A DNA stretch of 64,000 bases from Brucella rhizosphaerae (GTDB lineage Bacteria; Pseudomonadota; Alphaproteobacteria; Rhizobiales; Rhizobiaceae). How positions within the stretch are numbered: position 1 is the stretch's first letter; each line of letters starts with the position of its first letter. The notes under the pieces were generated by a model. It did no database searches and was not told the origin of the DNA. It worked only from the letters and a program-made list of their open reading frames with translations. Position numbers and translations under genes: made by a program. The stretch is taken from NCBI RefSeq assembly GCF_002252475.1, contig NZ_NNRK01000026.1, positions 248,001 to 312,000 of the forward strand, written 5' to 3'. Below are positions 1 to 7,787 of this stretch, in pieces.

Positions 1-2013
1 CCGGGGCAGGGCATTGATCAGAAGTTGGTCAACGATACGCGCGGTCTGGGTCGCAGGTGGAAAGAGAGTAGCGTTGGTGCTGGTTACACATATGTCGTCT
101 TCGAACGTGAATTTAATGTCGACAAGTTCGACAAGGGCCGTCTCGAAGTTGAATGGGTGTTGCGTGGCCTGCGCTGCTATGATGTGCGCAAGGACAGTTC
201 GGTTGCTGGCGGATCCGGTCCGCACCGGCTCGGCAATGCTGCGACGTATGAATTCAGCAAAAACCCGGCTATCCAGCGTTTCAATTATCAGATCGGCTTG
301 CGCGGCCTGATCTCTGACCGCTCGCTGATTGGCGAGGGCAAATCAATCGGGCAGCTCGATCTCTCAACCTATGTCGCATCGATGAACGTTTGCGACGAGC
401 TGCGGGCCGGAAAGCCCAGATACACCTGCAATTTATGGGTGACTGGCGACGACGATCATACGGAAGTCCTGAGAGAGTTCGAAGACGCCATGGCTGGCTT
501 TGCGCTTAACAGGCGCGGACTGTCAGGCGTGCTTGCGGGCGCGCCGCAGGTTCCTGTGATGAACATCGGCCCGGACGATATTCCAGCTGGCCGCGAAGGT
601 GAAATCTCTCGGCGCAAATCTGCCTTTGATCTCTTCAATATGATGTCGGGGCAGTTTACATCGCCCGATAGCAACTGGGGTGCGGAAAGCCTCAAGCCAA
701 TTGTCGTGAATGCGGATGTTTCCGCTGACGGCAGGCGGCGACAAACTTCTTACGACTTCCTACAAGTCACCGATGCCGACACGGCGCAATATCTGCTCAA
801 CATCCGCTATCGTCAGCAGCGCAAAGGCGGCAAAGCAAAGATCCCTGTCAGTTGGCGTGTCGGTACATTTGTCCAGGAGGGTGACTGGATCACATATGAC
901 GGCCTCACATGGTCAGTCGATGAATGGCAAGTGAGCGAAGATTTCCGCTTTTCTCTTGTTTTGACCGAAACCGGCGCTGATATTTATTCGGAAGCCGGGA
1001 TTGAGCCGGGACCGATTGTTATCCCGCCAACCGATCCGTTCAATCCGTCGCTTCTTGCGACCGTGCAAAACTTCAACATTGAAGTTGGCATGATCAAGGG
1101 GGCCGAAGGGTTTGAGCAGCCGGTTGTGCGTTTCAGCTGGGATCCTCCTGACGATCCGACAATCAAGGAAGTTCGGTTTCAGTATCGCATTGCAGATGAG
1201 TTCGAAATCTTCGAGGATCTGTGCACCGAACCTGAAGCTGGTGAATACGTTACCGGAAAGAACGTGCTTTCAGGCCGCTTCTATCAAGGGCGGGCGACGA
1301 TCACAACTGTTCCGGATCGCTTCAAGTCTTGGACGCCTTGGAAAACCACTGTTGCTCCAACTGGCATGCAGAGTGTCATCGTGCAGCTGGAACAGATGAA
1401 GGGCGCTGTCAAAGACGTGCTCAAAAACCTGACCAGCACTTATGATCGAATGGATGACTTGGTTGAACAGCTCGCCGCTGCGACTGCAGTCGGTACCGGG
1501 CAGAATATTCTGACCAGTGCTGCTGTTGTAAAAACCACAAATGCTTTGGCAGCTTCGTTTCTTGAGCAATCAGCCAAGATCGAGGAAGTCGAGGGGCAGA
1601 TCGTGGCAACGGCTGGACTTCTGGCTGGTGTGCAGGCGCAGGTTGATGATGTGTCCGCGAGTGGGCTTCTGTCTATGACCGGCATCACGAACCCTGCCAA
1701 CGGTGTTTTCTCCGAAGTCAGTATTTCAGCAAAAGCGTCAAAGGGCGGGCAAACGGCAAGAGCCGCGCAGGTTTATCGCGTTATTCAACAAGGCGGGCAG
1801 CTTGTGGCTGAAAACTACCTGTTTGCCAACCGCACATACTTCGTCAGTGAAACAGGGGATGTGGTCGAGATCCCGCTCGCAATCGTCAATGGCGAAGTGC
1901 TGTTGAAGGTTGGACGTATCGCAACCGCCTATTTCGACCAGCTCATGTCCACCAACGGCAAATGGGTGCAACGCGGCTACGGCAACTTTGCAGATTTGAG
2001 GATATTCGTCTGA
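1..2013 (+). CDS. Phage tail-tip / host-specificity protein (J-like), 5' end outside window
   Basis: The frame is open from base 1, so the gene begins upstream of the window; 670 codons are visible. The first third resembles the central region of siphophage tail-tip proteins of the lambda J type. Around visible residues 340-450 is a fibronectin III-like stretch (VRFSWDPPDD...VRFQYRI), then an alanine-rich coiled coil (about 460-570). The C-terminal segment (GDVVEIPLAIVNGEVLLKVG) is typical of J C-termini. It would sit at the distal tail tip and contact the host receptor. The stop TGA overlaps the next gene's ATG (TGATG), implying translational coupling. Family assignment is by pattern recognition; exact subfamily unverified. 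Confidence 0.8.
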   Translation, partial: PGQGIDQKLVNDTRGLGRRWKESSVGAGYTYVVFEREFNVDKFDKGRLEVEWVLRGLRCYDVRKDSSVAGGSGPHRLGNAATYEFSKNPAIQRFNYQIGLRGLISDRSLIGEGKSIGQLDLSTYVASMNVCDELRAGKPRYTCNLWVTGDDDHTEVLREFEDAMAGFALNRRGLSGVLAGAPQVPVMNIGPDDIPAGREGEISRRKSAFDLFNMMSGQFTSPDSNWGAESLKPIVVNADVSADGRRRQTSYDFLQVTDADTAQYLLNIRYRQQRKGGKAKIPVSWRVGTFVQEGDWITYDGLTWSVDEWQVSEDFRFSLVLTETGADIYSEAGIEPGPIVIPPTDPFNPSLLATVQNFNIEVGMIKGAEGFEQPVVRFSWDPPDDPTIKEVRFQYRIADEFEIFEDLCTEPEAGEYVTGKNVLSGRFYQGRATITTVPDRFKSWTPWKTTVAPTGMQSVIVQLEQMKGAVKDVLKNLTSTYDRMDDLVEQLAAATAVGTGQNILTSAAVVKTTNALAASFLEQSAKIEEVEGQIVATAGLLAGVQAQVDDVSASGLLSMTGITNPANGVFSEVSISAKASKGGQTARAAQVYRVIQQGGQLVAENYLFANRTYFVSETGDVVEIPLAIVNGEVLLKVGRIATAYFDQLMSTNGKWVQRGYGNFADLRIFV

Positions 2014-3605
2014 TGGTCAGCTTGTTTATGGGTTGGAAACCGGGCTTCGGCCCGGTTGTCAAAGTCTTGCGCTATGATCAGGATGATCCGCTCACGCTGG
2101 CAAATGATGCCTATGATCGGTATTTCTTCAATTCGGAAACTCAGGACTTGTCGTATATATTCGACAAGTTCCATTTCTCGAATGGATTTAATCCAAGCAT
2201 CTATCCCGCCACAGCTCCGAATACGTCAAACTATGTTCTGGATGGTGCAACGCTGCCAGCTGCGAGACGCGCGCTGAGTTCGAGATGGGCATCGAGCACG
2301 TCTTACTATTTCAAGTATTACGAGATATTCAATCGCTTCCCTGACATGGCAGGGATGGTGCCGATCTTCGAAGCCAAGCTCATCGATCCAAATGACCGGG
2401 TAAAGCTTTTTGATTTCAACGGTGCGGATGGAAACAAGCAACTGTTCTCGATTGGTACGCTCTACAATGCCATGAGCGTCTATGCTGACGTACCTGTGAG
2501 CAACCAAGATGCGACAATCGTCCAGTATGATCGGATTGCTACGGATCTGAATTTCACCGGCTGGTGTGGCCAGATCAGCAATTATACAGGCCCCACCTAT
2601 ACCTACATGATTATTGGCGGAAATGTTCCGGTTATGCGGGCTTTGACCTGTCAGTGGGATCTGCCAGCGAATAATGCTCCATTGCCATTTCCTGACAGTG
2701 CTCCATTACCGGGGCAAGAAGTCGTCAGGTTATCGGGCTCAGAATTCAAGATTGCCAGACGCGGGCAAACGGTCGATTCCTTAAATCCGCGTGGCTTCCT
2801 GATTAATTCGAACAAGGCTCCCAATATGTGCGTCATGATGGGGGAGACGCCTATCATCCCGGCAGGCGGTTCCTATTATTTCTGGAAAACTACACCGATT
2901 GATTTGCATCCGTTGATGTTTCTCGACGGTATCATGCGTTTTGACGGCATGGCTTATTCAATTCCGCCAGTGGATCCGACTGTAAGCAGATCGGGCCGTG
3001 AGGCTCGGTTCTATTACAAGATCGACCCGAACGGCATCATGTTCACCAATGAGGGCAACTATGCCATCGGCTGCAAGTTTATGGTTTATGCAACCAGCAT
3101 CGAGCAGCTGACCAATGGTGGCTCACTGGTGATGCGGACGCTGCCGGATGGCAATATCCAGATAAAGCGTCCGGGTTCCAGCGACATCGCACCGAATAGC
3201 AATGATATCCTGCTCGATACGCGGTTTCCGTCCGTTCGCATCATCAAGCAAGGCTGGCTGCCTATCAGCCAGTTCTCAACGGCAAGCTCGCTAAATCCGC
3301 TGTTTGGTACGCATGCAGCGGTAGTTCCGTTCCAAAGCTCCGGCTTGTTCATTTTTCCAAAGGTCATAGGCAATTGGCCGAAGATGATGGCGCAAGGGTA
3401 TTATCGTTCGTTGCGTCCGCCGAATGTGGTGAGCTGGTTCACGTCGAATTACTGCATGACCACCGTCGTGCGCGACAATGACATGGTTGTCCATCTAAGC
3501 CCCGGACGGCCTACGGATATGCGTGCAGATACAGGCGAAGATTATTCGATGCCGGATCCGACTGGCGCTCGATACTACGTTCTGGGGGCTGCGCGCCTCT
3601 ACTAA
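2013..3605 (+). CDS. Phage virion-associated protein of unknown function
   Basis: A 530-aa protein whose ATG overlaps the upstream tail-gene stop. A GAGG about 12 bases upstream and the overlap favour this start over an in-frame upstream one at 1962. No enzyme motif is visible. The sequence is rich in aromatic residues, Gly, Asn and Pro with many short beta-type segments and no signal peptide, which fits a structural or receptor-binding tail component. Its place between the tail-tip gene and a tail-fibre-like gene supports a role at the distal tail. I do not recognise a named family. Confidence 0.7.
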   Translation: MVSLFMGWKPGFGPVVKVLRYDQDDPLTLANDAYDRYFFNSETQDLSYIFDKFHFSNGFNPSIYPATAPNTSNYVLDGATLPAARRALSSRWASSTSYYFKYYEIFNRFPDMAGMVPIFEAKLIDPNDRVKLFDFNGADGNKQLFSIGTLYNAMSVYADVPVSNQDATIVQYDRIATDLNFTGWCGQISNYTGPTYTYMIIGGNVPVMRALTCQWDLPANNAPLPFPDSAPLPGQEVVRLSGSEFKIARRGQTVDSLNPRGFLINSNKAPNMCVMMGETPIIPAGGSYYFWKTTPIDLHPLMFLDGIMRFDGMAYSIPPVDPTVSRSGREARFYYKIDPNGIMFTNEGNYAIGCKFMVYATSIEQLTNGGSLVMRTLPDGNIQIKRPGSSDIAPNSNDILLDTRFPSVRIIKQGWLPISQFSTASSLNPLFGTHAAVVPFQSSGLFIFPKVIGNWPKMMAQGYYRSLRPPNVVSWFTSNYCMTTVVRDNDMVVHLSPGRPTDMRADTGEDYSMPDPTGARYYVLGAARLY

Positions 3606-3661
3606 CCTCATTGAAAATTTATGTTCTGCAATCTGCCTGTGACAGGCGGAGGGGAAATTCT

Positions 3662-4624
3662 ATGGCCTATCAGGACCGATTTTACACCATTGGCGATGTG
3701 ACCGTTCAAAACGGCTCTGCTGTTGTGACTGGCACTGGCACCGGCTGGGAAACGGCATTGATCGATGGCGGGGTGATTTTCGTCGGCGGCGGATGCTATC
3801 CGGTCTATTCCGTCGAAAGCGAAACCTCTTTGACGCTAGCGTACCCATTTACTGATGCGAGTGGCGCGGATCTGCCTTATGCGATTGATCGCCAACGTGC
3901 AGCCGCAACATCCAATATTCAGATGAATGATCGTCTTGCGCAAATCATTCGCGAAATCAGCATCGGTAATATTGAGCAGTTCAATGCGCTGACACTGGCC
4001 CCTGACAAGTTGCTCCATACAAATAGCAATAAAGCGCTGACACAGTCAGATATTACAGCGGCAGCTATCGCACTGCTCAATCTCAGCGGGGCAGCGGCAG
4101 CGGACCGGCTGCCTTACTTTAACAGCGCTGCGGGAGCTGCACTTACACCTCTGACGCCATTGGCTAGAAACCTTCTAGACGATACGACAACCGCTTCAAT
4201 GAGAGCCACTATTTCTCCGGGAAAGCCAGCATTCAAAGCTCACCTTGCTGCTAATCAGTTAGTCTATAATGGAACAACAAATCTCTCATACACAGCATCG
4301 CCTATAAATATAGGTAATGCGTGGAATGGATCGATTTTCACAGCGCCGGAAGCGGGAAATTATTTCTTCTCGATGGGAAACACGCTTATCGACGGGAATA
4401 ACGGGCAGTTTATATTGCAAGTATTTGTGAACGGAACCGTTTCTACTGAAATTGTGTGGGGTTGGAACTCTTCCGGAGTCCAATATTACCGAGCTGGAAC
4501 TCTATCGCACGTTGTTAACTTGGCAGTTGGTTCAACGGTGCAGTTTAAACTTGTTCTCGATGGATTAAGTGGAAACCCGGCAATGCAGGCGTTTAGAAAT
4601 TTTGCTATGGGCTTTATGATTTAA
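3662..4624 (+). CDS. Putative tail fibre with C1q/TNF-like C-terminal domain
   Basis: A 320-aa protein. The start chosen is the ATG at 3662, preceded by the strong ribosome site GGAGGGG; an upstream in-frame TTG at 3611 lacks one. Residues 1-90 form a small beta domain (MAYQDRFYTIGDVTVQNGSAVVTGTGTGW). This is followed by a helical linker and, over the last 125 residues, a jelly-roll-like region (FTAPEAGNYFFSMGNTL..., VNLAVGSTVQFKLVLDG) resembling C1q/TNF trimeric heads. Such heads end many tail fibres and bind surface glycans or proteins. The C-terminal third is more AT-rich than the N-terminal part, suggesting exchange of the binding head. Confidence 0.65.
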   Translation: MAYQDRFYTIGDVTVQNGSAVVTGTGTGWETALIDGGVIFVGGGCYPVYSVESETSLTLAYPFTDASGADLPYAIDRQRAAATSNIQMNDRLAQIIREISIGNIEQFNALTLAPDKLLHTNSNKALTQSDITAAAIALLNLSGAAAADRLPYFNSAAGAALTPLTPLARNLLDDTTTASMRATISPGKPAFKAHLAANQLVYNGTTNLSYTASPINIGNAWNGSIFTAPEAGNYFFSMGNTLIDGNNGQFILQVFVNGTVSTEIVWGWNSSGVQYYRAGTLSHVVNLAVGSTVQFKLVLDGLSGNPAMQAFRNFAMGFMI

Positions 4625-4636
4625 GGATTTATTCAG

Positions 4637-5098
4637 ATGCAATATAAACTCATAAAATTCGGCCCCGAAGGCTATCCGCTTTTCTATTACTGCGAGATGA
4701 CTTATCCGCCTGTTACAAATGAAGAAGGCGAGGCGATTACTGTAAATCCAGATATCCCAGCTGACGCGCACGCTGTGACCGATCAGCAATGGCAGGATGC
4801 GCAGTCGATGAAGCTCTGGTTGTCGCCAGACGGAGAGATCACTGTCCCGCCAGAACCGGAACCCATCGAGATGCCTGATCCCGTGGTCATTTTGCCTGCG
4901 GTCACTCTGTGGGAACGTACTTCTAAGAAAGAGGCTGCTGATATTGAAGCGGCTATGGAAACTCAGGACGCGCGTTCTCGCAATATCTTCCGAACGGCGA
5001 CGACTTTCCGATCAGATCACGAGCTTTGGCCGCTTCTTGAGCAGATGGCGACTGAATTGTTTGGTGAAGCGAGAGCTGCGGAGCTACTGGCAGCTTAG
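4637..5098 (+). CDS. Putative tail fibre assembly / chaperone-like protein
   Basis: A 153-aa protein 12 bases downstream of the fibre gene, with AAGGA eight bases before its ATG. The N-terminus (YKLIKFGPEGYPLFYYCEMTYPP) and the central 'VTDQQWQDAQ...' segment recall tail fibre assembly proteins, which typically lie directly after the fibre gene and help it trimerise. A Pro/Glu-rich linker (about 75-90) precedes a helical C-terminus. The role is inferred mainly from position and general resemblance. Its stop overlaps by four bases the stop of the convergent gene at 5095-5343. Confidence 0.55.
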   Translation: MQYKLIKFGPEGYPLFYYCEMTYPPVTNEEGEAITVNPDIPADAHAVTDQQWQDAQSMKLWLSPDGEITVPPEPEPIEMPDPVVILPAVTLWERTSKKEAADIEAAMETQDARSRNIFRTATTFRSDHELWPLLEQMATELFGEARAAELLAA

Positions 5099-5343
5099 CT
5101 CCAAAACCCTTTGTACCACCAACCTGATGGTAAGACGTGAGACGCCATCGAGAATAGTACCAACAATATTAACAGCAATATCCATCGAATAAAGCGTAAC
5201 TCACCGAGAAGCGCTTCGGTATTCCTGCTTTGCACGTATCCTATGTATACGTGGGGTTCGGCATTATCCAACAGCCTGTCTTTTGCTGCTTGCTTATCGA
5301 GGTCCCGAATCTCTCGGTTCTCCATCCACTTTCCCAATCCCAT
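5095..5343 (-). CDS. Small membrane protein, reverse-oriented between tail and lysis genes
   Basis: An 82-aa protein with a charged N-terminal half (GKWMENREIRDLDKQAAKDRLLDN) and one clear membrane helix near residues 53-72 (IRWILLLILLVLFSMASHVL). A Shine-Dalgarno-like AGAGGG lies about nine bases before its ATG, supporting a real gene. It is transcribed against the surrounding late genes and converges on the fibre-assembly gene, the usual arrangement of a moron expressed from the lysogen. No family is recognised. It could be a superinfection-exclusion or lysis-related membrane protein, but nothing in the sequence settles that. Confidence 0.6.
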   Translation of the reverse strand: MGLGKWMENREIRDLDKQAAKDRLLDNAEPHVYIGYVQSRNTEALLGELRFIRWILLLILLVLFSMASHVLPSGWWYKGFWS

Positions 5344-5430
5344 AATTTCATCCCTCTCGCGATTCTAAACAAATATCGCTGATCCGCTGCCATCCAGCAA
5401 TCGAGGCAGTTTTTTATTCCGGTTGAAATC

Positions 5431-5649
5431 ATGAAACTTGTCACCGATTGGAGGCGGGTGCTTCGTTATGCATGGAGCATCCGCCTGTTGCTGGCCGCTG
5501 CAATTCTGTCCGGCCTTGAAGTTGTGTTGCCCTATCTGGGTGACGCTTTCCCCATCCCAACAGGCGCATTTGCAGCTCTCACCTTCTTCGTGACGGTGCT
5601 GGCCTTTGTCATGCGCATCAAATCACAGAAGGATTTCCGCGATGAGTAA
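5431..5649 (+). CDS. Putative holin-like membrane protein
   Basis: A 72-aa protein with two predicted membrane helices (about residues 18-36 and 46-62), a basic N-terminus and a charged C-terminal tail (RIKSQKDFRDE). Size, topology and position immediately before an endolysin, whose start it overlaps by eight bases, fit a holin or pinholin. The downstream endolysin carries a membrane N-terminus (SAR type), so a small pinholin that collapses the membrane potential would be functionally consistent. The ribosome site is weak. Function is inferred from context, not from a motif. Confidence 0.6.
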   Translation: MKLVTDWRRVLRYAWSIRLLLAAAILSGLEVVLPYLGDAFPIPTGAFAALTFFVTVLAFVMRIKSQKDFRDE

Positions 5650-6148
5650 ACGTGCAAAGGCGGCTTTGGCGTCCACACTTGGTCTGGTTGTATTGACCGC
5701 AACGTATCTGACTGCGCCGTGGGAGGGCATGGAAAACCATGCCTATTACGACAAGCTCGGCAAGGTATGGACAGTGTGCCTGGGGGAAACCAAAGGCGTC
5801 AAAAAAGGCGACAGCTACACCGATAAACAGTGTCAGGATATGTTGATCAAGCGGCTGGAAACAGATTTCCGACAGCCGCTCCGTAAATGCATCCGGACCT
5901 TTGATCAGGCTCCTATCAGCGTGCAAGCGTCGATGCTCGATCTCTCATACAATATCGGCACCGGCGCTGCCTGCAAATCGACTGCCGCTAGGCGCATGAC
6001 GGAAAAGCAATGGCGCATGGCCTGCAACGCCATGACGGCATTCAATCGTGCTGGCGGCAAGGTCGTAGAAGGTTTGCGTAAGCGGCGCGAGCTGGGCGAT
6101 GCGCAACGCATCGGTGAGCTTGAACTTTGTCTGGCTGGTCTGAAATGA
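5642..6148 (+). CDS. Phage endolysin, GH24 lysozyme, SAR-type
   Basis: A 168-aa muramidase cleaving the MurNAc-GlcNAc bond of peptidoglycan. The N-terminus has basic residues then a weakly hydrophobic, Ala/Gly/Thr-rich helix (about residues 7-25), typical of a signal-arrest-release segment rather than a cleaved signal. Catalytic residues of the E-8aa-D-5/6aa-T type are visible: Glu28 (PWEGME), Asp37 (YYDKLGK) and Thr44 (WTVCLGET). The ATG at 5642 overlaps the holin-like gene end and the TGA overlaps the Rz start (ATGA). Together these form a compact, translationally coupled lysis cassette. Confidence 0.88.
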   Translation: MSKRAKAALASTLGLVVLTATYLTAPWEGMENHAYYDKLGKVWTVCLGETKGVKKGDSYTDKQCQDMLIKRLETDFRQPLRKCIRTFDQAPISVQASMLDLSYNIGTGAACKSTAARRMTEKQWRMACNAMTAFNRAGGKVVEGLRKRRELGDAQRIGELELCLAGLK

Positions 6149-6528
6149 GCCAGATCCTCGACGCCATTAAGGTGACTGCAGGTGTTGCCATCGGGATCGT
6201 GCTTGCATCCATCTATTACAACGGCGTCCCGGTGCTCAAGGATATTCCTTATATCGGGGCAGCGTTCGAGGGGCAGGCGAAAAAAGGGCTGGTGCCTGAG
6301 TTTCAGGCGCTGGCATTAAAGGCTGAACTCGATCAGCTCAAATCGATCAAGCGCGCAAATGCTCTCGTTATCGAGGCCTATCAAGTGCAGCTGCGCAACG
6401 CCCGCGCAGCTGAGGCCGCCCGCATTGAACAAACGGAACAGGAGATTGCCGACTATGAACAGCGGCTTGCTGATGCGGGGCGGGTTTGCCTGCTTGATCG
6501 CGATGACATTGAGTTCCTGCGCAAGTAA
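6145..6528 (+). CDS. Rz-like inner-membrane spanin
   Basis: A 127-aa protein with one N-terminal membrane helix (about residues 10-26) and a long periplasmic coiled coil (about 52-118, rich in Ala, Glu, Gln, Arg). This is the topology of i-spanins, which link inner and outer membranes with an Rz1 lipoprotein in the last step of lysis. The ATG overlaps the endolysin stop by four bases. An Rz1-type lipoprotein gene begins inside its 3' third in another frame (6455), which strongly supports the call. Confidence 0.8.
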   Translation: MSQILDAIKVTAGVAIGIVLASIYYNGVPVLKDIPYIGAAFEGQAKKGLVPEFQALALKAELDQLKSIKRANALVIEAYQVQLRNARAAEAARIEQTEQEIADYEQRLADAGRVCLLDRDDIEFLRK

Positions 6529-6748
6529 CAGGCTTTGGCAGGAAGCTGCGATACAGGCGGGGCGGGCGCAGGCAGAACGGCAACTGCCTGCCTATCCCGA
6601 TGACTGCCGCAAAAAAGAAGATCACGCCCCGTTGATGGATGGGGCGGAAGCTCGATCCGTGCTGAAGCGCGAACGGCAGGCGCTTGACCGACAGAATGCG
6701 CGCACAGATCGATGTGCTGATTTTTATGATGGCTTGGCGGGGGAATGA
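6455..6748 (+). CDS. Rz1-like outer-membrane spanin lipoprotein, out-of-frame overlap with Rz
   Basis: A 97-aa lipoprotein beginning inside Rz in the +1 frame and running 220 bases past its stop. From ATG 6455 the signal peptide reaches a lipobox LSSC (Cys22; Cys16 if the ATG at 6473 is used). The following Ala-Ser fits outer-membrane sorting. The mature part is short and helical, with Cys at DDCRKK and DRCADF that could form a disulfide. The overlapping architecture is classic for Rz/Rz1 pairs. Start choice between 6455 and 6473 is uncertain. Confidence 0.8.
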   Translation: MNSGLLMRGGFACLIAMTLSSCASNRLWQEAAIQAGRAQAERQLPAYPDDCRKKEDHAPLMDGAEARSVLKRERQALDRQNARTDRCADFYDGLAGE

Positions 6749-6752
6749 GGTG

Positions 6753-7001
6753 ATGCCAATGGATACTGAGGCTCCGGTTGTAGACCGAATGATTGAGTTG
6801 AAGGAAGAAACCCGCGAGTTTCTCTCCCAGCTTCGCGAGGAAGATATCGATCTGATGAAGCATGGTCTTGATCTGATACGCTCGCTACGAACCATTGGCC
6901 GCTTTATGCGGTGGGTGATTTTAGGTGTGCTGGCGATCCTGATCGGCGTTGTGTCGCTTTATGAAAACACAGTGAAGCTGATTGCCTATTTCCAGAAATG
7001 A
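6753..7001 (+). CDS. Small phage membrane protein downstream of the spanins
   Basis: An 82-aa protein (or 80 aa from the ATG at 6759) with an acidic, helical N-terminal half (DRMIELKEETREFLSQLREEDIDLMKHGLD) and one membrane helix at about residues 53-70 (WVILGVLAILIGVVSLYE). GAGG directly precedes the start at short spacing. It is the last gene of the rightward late operon and is followed two bases later by a strong terminator. It could be a second holin/antiholin-type protein, but only the topology is visible. Confidence 0.6.
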   Translation: MPMDTEAPVVDRMIELKEETREFLSQLREEDIDLMKHGLDLIRSLRTIGRFMRWVILGVLAILIGVVSLYENTVKLIAYFQK

Positions 7002-7002
7002 G

Positions 7003-7028
7003 AAAAGCCCCGCTTCGGCGGGGCTTTT
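7003..7028. terminator. Strong bidirectional intrinsic terminator
   Basis: A perfect 11-bp stem (AAAAGCCCCGC / GCGGGGCTTTT) closed by a TTCG tetraloop, with A and T tracts on both sides. It separates the rightward late operon from the leftward polymerase operon and should end transcription from both. Confidence 0.92.
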
Positions 7029-7035
7029 GCATTCG

Positions 7036-7317
7036 TCATTCGTCTGGATCCGTGCCGGTGAACCCGCGATACATTCCAGCGGAAACAATTTTGATCGCAT
7101 TGGCCGCTTCTTCTTCCGACCATCCTGCCGCCACTGCATCGTCAATTAGATTCCGTATACCGGGGATGCCAGTGTCAGCAATGGCTGCGGCAGCTTCTTG
7201 CTCTGAGCTACCCGATAGGGTTGCTTGCTCGATTAGGTCCGCTATGCCCTGTGCAACGGATTCCTGACAATCAATGTCACGGTCTGGATAATCGCCCGGT
7301 TGTTTCGGTCCCAGCAT
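7036..7317 (-). CDS. Hypothetical phage protein with tandem Ala/Glu-rich repeats
   Basis: A 93-aa acidic protein. Two similar helical segments are visible (VAQGIADLIEQATLSGSSEQEAAAAIAD and IRNLIDDAVAAGWSEEEAANAI), suggesting an internal duplication of a UBA- or EF-like helical unit. The SD is ideal (AGGAGG, five bases before ATG) but is also one arm of a hairpin (see 7323-7342). It is the last gene of the leftward set that begins with the DNA polymerase. No family is recognised. Confidence 0.65.
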   Translation of the reverse strand: MLGPKQPGDYPDRDIDCQESVAQGIADLIEQATLSGSSEQEAAAAIADTGIPGIRNLIDDAVAAGWSEEEAANAIKIVSAGMYRGFTGTDPDE

Positions 7318-7322
7318 GTCGT

Positions 7323-7342
7323 CCTCCTGTTTTCAAAGGAGG
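7323..7342 (-). promoter_or_regulatory. Hairpin that can sequester the ribosome-binding site
   Basis: On the minus strand CCTCCT, an 8-nt loop (TTGAAAAC) and AGGAGG form a 6-bp GC-rich hairpin. Its 3' arm is the Shine-Dalgarno of the gene at 7036-7317. The pairing would hide the SD unless opened by an upstream ribosome, a protein or heat. The structure is visible; regulation is inferred. Confidence 0.45.
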
Positions 7343-7353
7343 TAGAGCGGAAT

Positions 7354-7536
7354 TTACCGGCGTCCAGCCAGTGCGTCTTCGCCTTCTTGTTTATGGGCAC
7401 GGCAAAACCAGAGCTGTCCATACTTGGTTTTATATCCAAAGGATCCCCATGCCTTGCAGCCTTCGGCATCGCACCAATGCTCAAACAGCTTTCCCGGCTT
7501 GGAAACGCGACCGTTATCACCGCCGTATCCGCTCAT
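7354..7536 (-). CDS. Small Cys-rich phage protein
   Basis: A 60-aa protein with a possible metal-binding cluster: Cys-x4-Cys (WCDAEGCKAW) and, about 20 residues on, Cys-x2-His (FCRAHKQEG). The ATG at 7534-7536 overlaps the stop of the upstream gene by four bases, indicating translational coupling. Such zinc-ribbon-like proteins are common in phage replication and nuclease modules. No named family is recognised. Confidence 0.6.
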   Translation of the reverse strand: MSGYGGDNGRVSKPGKLFEHWCDAEGCKAWGSFGYKTKYGQLWFCRAHKQEGEDALAGRR

Positions 7537-7787
7537 GCTAAACCACCGACAAAACCGCTCATCTCTTTCAGGCGCACCATAGACAGACGCATGGGGCCAT
7601 TGCAGCCGCGTCCCTTGCATCGTGCCTTCTTCTCAATTTCATCGAGATAGAGTTGCGAGCGGTCTTTTCCTTGGCAGAGCATGGTTCGATCCGTATAGGC
7701 GAGGCGGTTACACTTGCGGCATATCAATTCGAGCTTCTGATCGTCTGCCAGATCGCCAACTTTGACCGTTGTTTTCCAGTTGCCCAT
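7533..7787 (-). CDS. Small zinc-ribbon-like phage protein
   Basis: An 84-aa protein with a CRKC pair near residues 23-26, a single Cys near 38 (LCQGK) and a CKGRGC pair near 57-62, compatible with a four-Cys zinc site. It starts at the ATG overlapping the polymerase stop by one base (TAATG) and ends overlapping the next gene by four bases. It is therefore translationally coupled into the Y-family polymerase operon. Function unknown; a DNA-binding accessory is plausible from context only. Confidence 0.65.
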   Translation of the reverse strand: MGNWKTTVKVGDLADDQKLELICRKCNRLAYTDRTMLCQGKDRSQLYLDEIEKKARCKGRGCNGPMRLSMVRLKEMSGFVGGLA

